From positions 62,001 to 126,000 of the forward strand of contig NZ_FOKB01000003.1 of NCBI RefSeq assembly GCF_900111895.1: a stretch of 64,000 nucleotides of DNA, given 5' to 3'. How positions within the stretch are numbered: position 1 is the stretch's first letter; each line of letters opens with the position of its first letter. The notes under the pieces were generated by a model. The model did no database searches. It saw nothing but the letters and a program-made list of their open reading frames with translations, and had not been told where the DNA came from. The translations under genes were made by a program, and so were the position numbers. Source of the stretch: Pseudomonas simiae (lineage in GTDB: Bacteria; Pseudomonadota; Gammaproteobacteria; Pseudomonadales; Pseudomonadaceae). Positions 46,643 through 53,987 of this stretch are shown piece after piece.

Positions 46643-46684
46643 ATGCAGGACGATAACGACAAAAAAATGCGGTCACTGTTATGA
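46643..46684 (+). CDS. Possible 13-residue leader peptide coupled to the DUF294 gene
   Basis: ATG 46643, six bases after GGGAG, opens a frame MQDDNDKKMRSLL that ends in a TGA overlapping the ATG of the gene at 46681 (ATGA). The downstream start itself lacks a clear ribosome site. The layout suggests translational coupling. The frame is very short and could be accidental. Confidence 0.4.
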   Translation: MQDDNDKKMRSLL

Positions 46685-48603
46685 GTAAAGCTGATGCTTT
46701 CGCGCAAGCGGGAAAAACTGCTGTTTTGCAGAATATTCACGGCACCCTGCAGTTCCTGCAGCGTTTCCCGCCGTTCAACCAGATGGAAAACGCCCACCTG
46801 GCGTTTTTGGTGGAACAGTGCCAGTTACGCTTTTACGGCTCCGGCGACAGCATCCTCAAACCGTCGGGTGGGCCGGTTGAACACTTTTATATCGTCAAGC
46901 AGGGCCGGGTTGTGGGTGAACGACCGGACAGCGCCGAAACCACCTTCGAAATCACCACTGGCGAGTGCTTCCCCCTGGCCGCGTTGCTGGGCGAACGGGC
47001 GACCCGCACCGAGCACAAGGCCGCCGAAGACACCTTCTGCCTGCAACTGAACAAACCGGCATTCATCAAGCTCTTCGCGCTGTCCAGCCCGTTTCGCGAT
47101 TTTGCCCTGCGTGGCGTCAGCAGCCTGTTGGACCAGGTCAATCAGCAAGTGCAGCAAAAAGCCGTGGAAACCCTCGGCACTCAGTACTCGCTGAACACGC
47201 GCCTCGGCGAATTGGCCATGCGCCATCCGGTCACGTGCAGCCCAGCCACACCGCTGCGCGAAGCCGTCACGCTGATGCATGAGCAACAGGTGGGCAGCAT
47301 CGTCATCGTCGATGAGCTCAAGGCGCCCCTGGGGATTTTCACCCTGCGCGACCTGCGCCAGGTGGTGGCCGATGGCACCAGCGATTTCAGCCAACCCATC
47401 GAAGGGCATATGACCCAGGCGCCCTTCTTCCTGACCCCTGACCACAGCGCCTTCGACGCTGCAATCGCCATGACCGAACGGCATATCGCCCACGTCTGCC
47501 TGGTCAAGGACCAGCGCCTGTGCGGTGTAGTGTCCGAACGCGACCTGTTTTCACTGCAACGGGTGGACCTGGTGCATCTGGCGCGCACCATCCGCAACGC
47601 ACCGCGGGTGGACAACCTGGTGGCGATTCGCGGCGAGATCGGCCAGTTGGTCGAACGCATGCTGGCCCATGGGGCCTCGTCCACTCAGATCACCCACATC
47701 ATTACGCTGCTCAACGATCACACCGTGTGCCGGGTGATCGAGCTGACCCTGGCCGAAAAAGGCGACCCCGGCGTACCGTTCAGTTGGTTGTGCTTCGGCA
47801 GCGAAGGCCGTCGCGAGCAGACGCTTTACACCGATCAGGACAACGGCATTCTGTTCGATGCCAAGGACGCCGCCGAAGCAGCAGCGATCCGTGGCCGGCT
47901 GCTGCCACTCGCCCAGCAGATCAATCAGAATCTTGCCTTGTGCGGGTTCAGCCTGTGCAAAGGCAACATCATGGCCGGCAACCCGGAGCTGTGCCTGTCG
48001 CGCGCGGAGTGGGCGCGGCGGTTTGCAGCTTTTATCCGCGAGGCGACGCCGGAGAATCTGCTGGGTTCCAGCATCTATTTCGATCTGCGTGTGGTGTGGG
48101 GCGATGAACGTGGCTGCGAGCAATTGCGCCAAACCATTCTCGACCAAGTGGCGGACAACCGGTTGTTCCAACGCATGCTGGCCGAAAACGCGTTGCGCCA
48201 GCGGCCGCCCGTAGGACGTTTCCGTGAATTTGTACTGACCCGTAAAGGTGGCGAAAAAGCCACCCTCGACCTCAAGGTGCAGGGCCTGACCCCTTTCGTC
48301 GACGGCGCGCGCCTGCTGGCCCTGGCCAATGGTATCCACGCCAACAACACCTTGGAGCGTCTGCGCCAACTGGTGGTGAAGGAGGTGATTGAGCCCCTGG
48401 ACGGCGCCGCGTATGAAGAGGCCTACCACTTTATCCAGCAGACCCGCATGCAGCAGCACCAGTTGCAATCCCGCGAGAACCAGCCGTACTCCAACCGTGT
48501 CGACCCTGACAGCCTCAACCATCTGGACCGTCGGATCCTGCGTGAATCCCTGCGCCAGGCACAACGTCTGCAAAGCAGCCTGACGCTGCGGTATCAGCTG
48601 TGA
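46681..48603 (+). CDS. cNMP-binding/CBS/DUF294 nucleotidyltransferase-like protein
   Basis: The 640-residue protein has a cyclic-nucleotide-binding-like domain (residues about 20-140, with GSGDSILKPSGG), a pair of CBS domains (about 185-300, MRHPVTCSPATPLREAVTLM), and a DUF294 nucleotidyltransferase domain with FGSEGRREQTLYTDQDNG. A DUF294 C-terminal helical domain ends it. Such proteins are predicted signalling nucleotidyltransferases; the substrate is unknown. It overlaps the following exonuclease gene by four bases, a pairing seen in many proteobacteria. Confidence 0.88.
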   Translation: MSKADAFAQAGKTAVLQNIHGTLQFLQRFPPFNQMENAHLAFLVEQCQLRFYGSGDSILKPSGGPVEHFYIVKQGRVVGERPDSAETTFEITTGECFPLAALLGERATRTEHKAAEDTFCLQLNKPAFIKLFALSSPFRDFALRGVSSLLDQVNQQVQQKAVETLGTQYSLNTRLGELAMRHPVTCSPATPLREAVTLMHEQQVGSIVIVDELKAPLGIFTLRDLRQVVADGTSDFSQPIEGHMTQAPFFLTPDHSAFDAAIAMTERHIAHVCLVKDQRLCGVVSERDLFSLQRVDLVHLARTIRNAPRVDNLVAIRGEIGQLVERMLAHGASSTQITHIITLLNDHTVCRVIELTLAEKGDPGVPFSWLCFGSEGRREQTLYTDQDNGILFDAKDAAEAAAIRGRLLPLAQQINQNLALCGFSLCKGNIMAGNPELCLSRAEWARRFAAFIREATPENLLGSSIYFDLRVVWGDERGCEQLRQTILDQVADNRLFQRMLAENALRQRPPVGRFREFVLTRKGGEKATLDLKVQGLTPFVDGARLLALANGIHANNTLERLRQLVVKEVIEPLDGAAYEEAYHFIQQTRMQQHQLQSRENQPYSNRVDPDSLNHLDRRILRESLRQAQRLQSSLTLRYQL

Positions 48604-49307
48604 GTTTGTTCAACTGGCTGCGTAAGAAAAAGCCGGGGCTCGACAGTGCGCAACAACAGCGCCTGGCGCAACTGCGCAGTCCCACGCCACTGGGCAACAA
48701 CACCCTGCGCAACCAGCGCTGGGTGGTGGTGGACCTGGAAACCAGCGGCCTCAACCTCAATCGTGATCAGGTACTGTCCATCGGCGCGGTCGTGATCGAA
48801 GACGGTGCGGTGGATTTCTCGCAACTGTTCGAACGCACCCTGCAACGGGCTGAAACCAAACTCAGCCCCAGCGTGTTGATCCACGGCCTCGGCCCCAGTG
48901 CGATCGCGGCCGGCAGCGATCCGGTGGACGCGTTGTTGGACTTCATGGACTTTGTCGGTGACAGCCCATTACTCGCCTTCCATGCGCCGTTCGATCAACA
49001 CATGCTGTGCCGGGCACTCAAGGACAGCCTGGGTTACCGCCTGACCCATCCGTTTCTCGACGTTGCAGACATCGCTCCCCTATTGTGCCCCGAGGCGCAT
49101 ATCCGCGAAGCCGGGCTGGACGATTGGATCAATCACTTCAACCTGCACGTGGGCGAACGTCATCACGCCAGCGCCGATGCTTTGGCCACGGCGGAGCTGA
49201 TGCTCATCCTGTTCAGCCGCGCGCGCCAGCAGCACATCGATACGCCACAGGCGTTGCAAGAGCGTTTGAGCCAATGGAAACGGCGTCAACACGCGCCATC
49301 GTTTTAA
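48600..49307 (+). CDS. DEDD-type 3'-5' exonuclease (DNA polymerase III epsilon-like)
   Basis: The 235-residue protein shows Exo I VVVDLETSGLNLN (D45, E47), Exo II LLAFHAPFDQHML, and Exo III HHASADALATAEL, the complete DEDDh set. The product is likely a cytoplasmic nuclease acting with its DUF294 partner, with which it overlaps by four bases. A possible function in nucleotide-signal or RNA turnover is inference. Confidence 0.87.
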   Translation: MSLFNWLRKKKPGLDSAQQQRLAQLRSPTPLGNNTLRNQRWVVVDLETSGLNLNRDQVLSIGAVVIEDGAVDFSQLFERTLQRAETKLSPSVLIHGLGPSAIAAGSDPVDALLDFMDFVGDSPLLAFHAPFDQHMLCRALKDSLGYRLTHPFLDVADIAPLLCPEAHIREAGLDDWINHFNLHVGERHHASADALATAELMLILFSRARQQHIDTPQALQERLSQWKRRQHAPSF

Positions 49308-49360
49308 TGTCATCTCCCGACAAACGCCAATTGCGCCTACACCACGGCTCTGCCACAATC

Positions 49361-49379
49361 GCGAATAATTCTCGTTAGT
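49361..49379 (+). promoter_or_regulatory. Candidate Fur box upstream of the ECF sigma gene
   Basis: GCGAATAATTCTCGTTAGT matches the 19-bp Fur consensus at about 11 positions and carries the ATAATTCTC core common in Pseudomonas iron-regulated promoters. It ends 28 bases before the TTG start at 49408. Confidence 0.6.
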
Positions 49380-49407
49380 TTAAACATCCCGTTTACCAGG
49401 TGATGCC

Positions 49408-49926
49408 TTGTCGTCGATCCAGAATCCACACAGTGAGCTTGTTGGCGCGTTGTATCGCGACCATCGTGGCTGGCTGCTGGCCTGGCTTCGACGCAACGTG
49501 GCCTGCCCGAGCCGCGCCGAAGACCTGAGCCAGGACACCTTCATGCGTCTGCTGGGCCGTGACGAGTTGCGCGCGCCCCGCGAACCCCGTGCGTTCCTGA
49601 TGGCGATCGCCAAGGGCTTGCTGTTCGATTACTTCCGTCGCGCCGCCCTGGAACAGGCCTACCTCACCGAACTGATGCTGATCCCGGAAAGTGAACACCC
49701 TTCGCCGGAAGAACAGCACCTGATCCTCGAAGACCTCAAGGCCATCGACCGCCTGCTCGGCAAGCTGTCGAGCAAGGCCCGCGCCGCCTTCCTTTATAAC
49801 CGTCTCGACGGCATGGGCCACGCCGAAATCGCCCAGCGCCTCGGCGTGTCGGTGCCCCGCGTGCGCCAGTACTTGGCCCAAGGTATTCGCCAGTGCTACA
49901 TCGCGCTGTATGGCGAGCCGCAGTGA
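49408..49926 (+). CDS. fiuI: ECF sigma factor, FecI/FiuI type
   Basis: The start is TTG 49408 with AGGTGA upstream, giving 172 residues. Region 2 is LYRDHRGWLLAWLRRNVACPSRAEDLSQDTFMRLL; region 4 is LSSKARAAFLYNRLDGMGHAEIAQRLGVSVPRVRQYLA. It directs RNA polymerase to the receptor promoter when the FecR partner relays siderophore binding. The Fur-like box upstream indicates iron repression. The fiu name rests on the order with fecR and a ferrichrome-type receptor and is tentative. Confidence 0.85.
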   Translation: MSSIQNPHSELVGALYRDHRGWLLAWLRRNVACPSRAEDLSQDTFMRLLGRDELRAPREPRAFLMAIAKGLLFDYFRRAALEQAYLTELMLIPESEHPSPEEQHLILEDLKAIDRLLGKLSSKARAAFLYNRLDGMGHAEIAQRLGVSVPRVRQYLAQGIRQCYIALYGEPQ

Positions 49927-50918
49927 CGGTGATCAGTTCCAGACCGGTGTCGGCCCGCGTGCTGGATGCGGCGATCGCCTGGCAGTTGTCCCTTGATTCG
50001 GGTGACGGCAGCGCGATCGAGCGTGAAGAGTTCGATAAATGGCTGGCCAGCGATGAAGAACATGCCCGCGCCTGGCGTCAGTTGGGCATGCTCGACCAGC
50101 GTTTCAGCGTAGCCTCAGGCCCGGCGCGGGCAGCATTGCTGCAATCGCGTGAAGGTATTCGCCAGCGTGTGCGCAAGCTGGGCAGTGGCCTGGCAAGTGT
50201 CGCGTTGGTCATTGGCCTGGCGCTGTTTGCCGGTGAGCGCTATGTGCCGATCCACTATTGGCTGGCCGACCAACGTACCGCCACGGGTGAGCAGCGCACG
50301 CTGAAGCTGTCGGACGGTACGCTGATCAACCTCAATACCCACAGCGCCATCGACGTGCGTTTCGATGAAAAACGCCGGCTGGTTGTGTTGCAGGAAGGTG
50401 AAATCCTGGTCGAAACCGGCCACAACGATGAACGCCCGTTCTATGTACAAACCCGCGATGGCAGCCTGCGGGCGCTGGGCACACGGTTTATCGTCAAGCG
50501 CGAAGACGACGCCACACGCTTGAGCGTGCTGCAATCGGCCGTGGCGGCCCAACCCGAGGCGCTGCACCAGGAACAGGTCTTCAAGGAAGGCCAACAAGTG
50601 CTGATGCGCAGCGACGGCCTCGGCCCGCTGCTTGCCGTCACTCCCGCCACCGATGCCTGGACCCGCGGCATGCTGGTGGTCGACAACGCGCGCCTGGGCG
50701 AGGTGGTCGAGGAGCTCAGCCGTTACCGCACCGGTTACCTGGGGGTGGATAAAAACGTGGCTGACCTGCGCATCACCGGCAGCTTCCCACTGCACGACAC
50801 CACGCTGGCGCTCAACGCGCTGCTGCCGACACTGCCGGTGCACATCGAGCAGCACACTCCCTGGTGGGTGACGGTGAAAGCCACGGCGAAAAACACCGAA
50901 TCACTTAGCGAGAAATGA
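49923..50918 (+). CDS. fiuR: FecR-type anti-sigma factor/transducer
   Basis: GTG 49923 overlaps the ECF stop by four bases, giving 331 residues. The N-terminus (about residues 10-60) has the DUF4880 anti-sigma region (AIAWQLSLDSG, EFDKWLASDEEHARAWRQL). One membrane helix follows (SGLASVALVIGLALFAG), then the periplasmic FecR domain (GEQRTLKLSDGTLINLNTHSAIDVRFDEKRR) and a C-terminal STN-like part that contacts the receptor signalling domain. It transmits ligand occupancy to FiuI. Confidence 0.88.
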   Translation: MTVISSRPVSARVLDAAIAWQLSLDSGDGSAIEREEFDKWLASDEEHARAWRQLGMLDQRFSVASGPARAALLQSREGIRQRVRKLGSGLASVALVIGLALFAGERYVPIHYWLADQRTATGEQRTLKLSDGTLINLNTHSAIDVRFDEKRRLVVLQEGEILVETGHNDERPFYVQTRDGSLRALGTRFIVKREDDATRLSVLQSAVAAQPEALHQEQVFKEGQQVLMRSDGLGPLLAVTPATDAWTRGMLVVDNARLGEVVEELSRYRTGYLGVDKNVADLRITGSFPLHDTTLALNALLPTLPVHIEQHTPWWVTVKATAKNTESLSEK

Positions 50919-50949
50919 ACAAACCCTCATTTCAAACGCGTCTAAAAAA

Positions 50950-50965
50950 CTGTCATGCCTGACAG
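50950..50965. promoter_or_regulatory. Inverted repeat CTGTCA-TGCC-TGACAG downstream of fecR
   Basis: A six-base perfect palindrome in the 109-base gap between fiuR and the fusion gene. There is no T-run, so it is more likely an operator or weak hairpin than a terminator. Confidence 0.35.
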
Positions 50966-51027
50966 GTTTCAGCCTTACCGTCGTGTCCTTCAATAGACAT
51001 CTCAATTGTTCTATTAAGGATGAAACG

Positions 51028-53841
51028 ATGTCGACGCTCCCAAACATCACCCGCCACACGTTTACCTTCTGCTTCCCCGGTCAGGGCAACGACCCCTGCG
51101 GTGCCTTGGCCGACCTGCACCAACACGCCGAGGAGTTGCGTGGCTCGATAGAGTCCACCCTGGCGCTCATCGAACACGAGGCGGCGCAGCACGAGCCCGG
51201 CCTGCAGCCCGGCCTGGTCACTCAAGTGTTGCTGACCCATCAGCATGCCCTGCCGCTGCCTTCCGGAGTCATGCAACTGGCCCTGTATGGCGCTGCGGTT
51301 GTGCTCAACCAGTTGCTGCACGACGCAGGCGTGCGTCCGGCACTGATTCTCGCGCAGAGTTTTGGTGAGATTGCCGCTCGGGTATGCGCCGGCGTACTGA
51401 GCATTGAGCAGGGCGTGGCTGCAGTCTGCGCCCTCAATGCGGCCTACCGCAGTGAGGAGGGCCGCGGCGGCATGCTGCTGATCAACCTGGCGCCGCAAAA
51501 GACGCAAGCGTTGCTCGACAGGTGGCCAGAACTGAAGCTGGAGTTGGGCTCGGTCAATGCCCCTGAGCAATGCATCATCAGCGGCGAAATGAGCGGCCTG
51601 AACGGTCTGCTTGAACGCTACGGCGACAACACGCCGCCATTGCGCTGGGTGCCGATCGCCTACGCCTCCCATTACTCGGCGCACCGGCATGTCGCAGAAG
51701 TGATGAACGCACGGCTACAGCCCCTGAAGCAACAGCCGTTCAGAATGCCCATCTATTCGACCGTGCTGAGACGCTGCTACCGGCACGGGGAAGACCTGCA
51801 CGAGTTGTTCACGCGGGGCGTGACCCACCCCACCGACCTGCCCAAGACACTCACCACATTAGCGCCCGACCACCGCCGCCTATTTATCGACATGGGCGTG
51901 AACCGAGGCATGTCGATGTGCATCCTCAAAAGCCTGCGCGATGCCAAAACCTACACACCCCTGGCCGCGCCGCCCAATGCCCTTCGCCAACTGCTGGTCG
52001 ACTCACAGACGCTCAACGTCCTGCGCCCTCTGGTCAACGGGCCCGTCTCTGCCCAAACCCACGCGCACATGGCCTATACGTTCAGCGATCCGCAGTTGCA
52101 TCCGCAAACCAACCAGAGCGCCCACGACGGCCACCGCCATACCTATTGGCGCTTGCAGCATCTGCTCAAGCAACTGCCCGACGGCATCCACGGGTTCAAA
52201 CAACCGGAATGGTTGATGGCCGTGGCCACTCATGCGGCGATCAATGATCCATCGCTGTTCATGGGATGCGTGATTCAGCAGGGTTTGTGCATCGGCACAC
52301 TGCTGGCGTTCGAGCAGGACCACCCGCATGCCGCCCGGTGGCGGCGCGAACTGGAAACGGGCGAAAGCCTGGGGGTCTACGCGCTGACTGAAATAGGCCG
52401 CAGCAACTCGCATATGGCCCCCTGCCTGGAGGCGGTATTCGATACCGACACGCGTACGTTTGTGTTGAACACACCGAACAACGCCGCGCTGAAATTCGCC
52501 AATGTCGGTATCAATAACCTGAATAAGATGGGCGTAGTGTTTGCTGAGTTGACGGTTCAGGACCAACGCTGTGGTGTCTTCGCCTTTGTCTTGCCATTAA
52601 GTGATGCACAGGGCCCGTGCCCCGGCATTGAAATGTCGTCGCCAGCGGAAATTCGCGCAGTGCCATTGGATTACGGCGTGTTGCGTTTTAATCAGGTACG
52701 CATCTCTTTTGACGCATGGCTGTGTGACGGGGCGCACATTGATGACTCCAACCGCTTCCACGACCCACTGGGCAACACCGATCGGCGTCTGATCCGCTCA
52801 CTCTTCGCCCCCAAGAACGTGTGGGCGATGGTTGGCACCGGTTTGAGCTCCGTCATGCTGGCCTGTGCAACACTGGCCCTGACGCATGCCAACCGGCGCA
52901 CCACCCAGGCACGCATCGGCAACGGTACAAGCCTGCTGGATTTTCGCACCCAACGCCGCGCACTGTTCGGCTGCCTGGCCACCGCGTACGTGATGAAAAG
53001 CTTCGCCAATGACTGCGCGTGTCTCTGGATCGAGGGCACGGCCAGTCAGTCATCACTGGACAACACCGGCGCGGGAGAGGTGACGTGGACACCGTGGGCC
53101 GCCATTTCCCAGAGATTGGCGTTGCTCAAAGCCCTTTGCGCCCCCGCCGCCGAGGCGGTGGCCACCGAATGCCGATTGCGCTGCGGCGTGGCCGGGGCGC
53201 TCAACCTCAATCGTTTCGCCGACTACGAAGGCATGGCCAAGATCTACCAGGACGCGGGCGGCAATAACCGCATGATCCTGCTGGATGCCGCCAAGGTCCT
53301 GATCGGCCAACCCTTGAGCAAACCCACACCACCCGACCCGCAGGCTGAACTGGACGATCCCGAGTACAGCCTGAGCATGGCCCGCACCCTGGAATACCGT
53401 TTGCTCAAGGAGGTGGCCGACCATGTCGCCGCACGCCGGACGTTGGGTGAGGACGACATGCAGGTCTGGAATTCAAAGCTGATGGTGGTTGCACGGGCAG
53501 GCGAAGCGCATGCCCAACGCCTCGCCATCGAGAGCGCAGTAAAGGCCGGCGACTCCCTGCCGCCGGGGCTTGCAAAGGATCTGGTGAACGCACTGTGCGG
53601 CCTTTACGTACTCGACTACCTGCACAAACACGCGGCCTGGTATATCAGCGAGGGCCTCATGGACAGTACTCGCTACCGTGCGCTGGAGGAACAACTCAAT
53701 CGACTGAGCGACTTCCTGGCCCCCCACGCCCTGCTGTTGATCGATGCCTTCGGCCACGGTGAAGCGACGCGTGCGGCCATCGCCCGTGCAGAACCTTACG
53801 CAGACGCTTTGACCGCGAAACTGCAATGGGCACAAGGCTGA
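51028..53841 (+). CDS. Acyltransferase / acyl-CoA oxidase-like fusion protein
   Basis: ATG 51028 with AAGGA seven bases upstream gives 937 residues. Residues 10-300 are a FabD/PKS-type acyltransferase: CFPGQGND (15-22), nucleophile motif AQSFGEIAA (S111) and YASH (212-215) with the catalytic His. No Arg is evident at the position that binds a malonyl carboxylate. Residues 345-830 resemble acyl-CoA oxidases: GVYALTEIGRSNSH (449-462), then FANVGINNLNKMGVVFAEL, GVFAFVLPL, and a C-terminal RCGVAGALNLNRFADYEGMAKIYQDAGGNN. The Glu base of true oxidases (in FEGEN) appears as Ala. It lies between the anti-sigma factor and the receptor, where no enzyme is expected. There is no carrier protein or ketosynthase in the window. 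A specialised acyl-transfer or acyl-oxidation step, perhaps for a lipid or siderophore, is inference. Confidence 0.8.
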   Translation: MSTLPNITRHTFTFCFPGQGNDPCGALADLHQHAEELRGSIESTLALIEHEAAQHEPGLQPGLVTQVLLTHQHALPLPSGVMQLALYGAAVVLNQLLHDAGVRPALILAQSFGEIAARVCAGVLSIEQGVAAVCALNAAYRSEEGRGGMLLINLAPQKTQALLDRWPELKLELGSVNAPEQCIISGEMSGLNGLLERYGDNTPPLRWVPIAYASHYSAHRHVAEVMNARLQPLKQQPFRMPIYSTVLRRCYRHGEDLHELFTRGVTHPTDLPKTLTTLAPDHRRLFIDMGVNRGMSMCILKSLRDAKTYTPLAAPPNALRQLLVDSQTLNVLRPLVNGPVSAQTHAHMAYTFSDPQLHPQTNQSAHDGHRHTYWRLQHLLKQLPDGIHGFKQPEWLMAVATHAAINDPSLFMGCVIQQGLCIGTLLAFEQDHPHAARWRRELETGESLGVYALTEIGRSNSHMAPCLEAVFDTDTRTFVLNTPNNAALKFANVGINNLNKMGVVFAELTVQDQRCGVFAFVLPLSDAQGPCPGIEMSSPAEIRAVPLDYGVLRFNQVRISFDAWLCDGAHIDDSNRFHDPLGNTDRRLIRSLFAPKNVWAMVGTGLSSVMLACATLALTHANRRTTQARIGNGTSLLDFRTQRRALFGCLATAYVMKSFANDCACLWIEGTASQSSLDNTGAGEVTWTPWAAISQRLALLKALCAPAAEAVATECRLRCGVAGALNLNRFADYEGMAKIYQDAGGNNRMILLDAAKVLIGQPLSKPTPPDPQAELDDPEYSLSMARTLEYRLLKEVADHVAARRTLGEDDMQVWNSKLMVVARAGEAHAQRLAIESAVKAGDSLPPGLAKDLVNALCGLYVLDYLHKHAAWYISEGLMDSTRYRALEEQLNRLSDFLAPHALLLIDAFGHGEATRAAIARAEPYADALTAKLQWAQG

Positions 53842-53987
53842 AACGCATCGCAAGCCTGAACTTTCAGGGCCATGCAGTGCGAAGAGTTGTGAACGCTCAC
53901 AGATTTATTTTCACTTGGCCCTATCACTTTTCGTTTTTCGTTCGGCACCTAGGCAATTGCGAAATATTTCCATTCAGGAGCCGCCCT

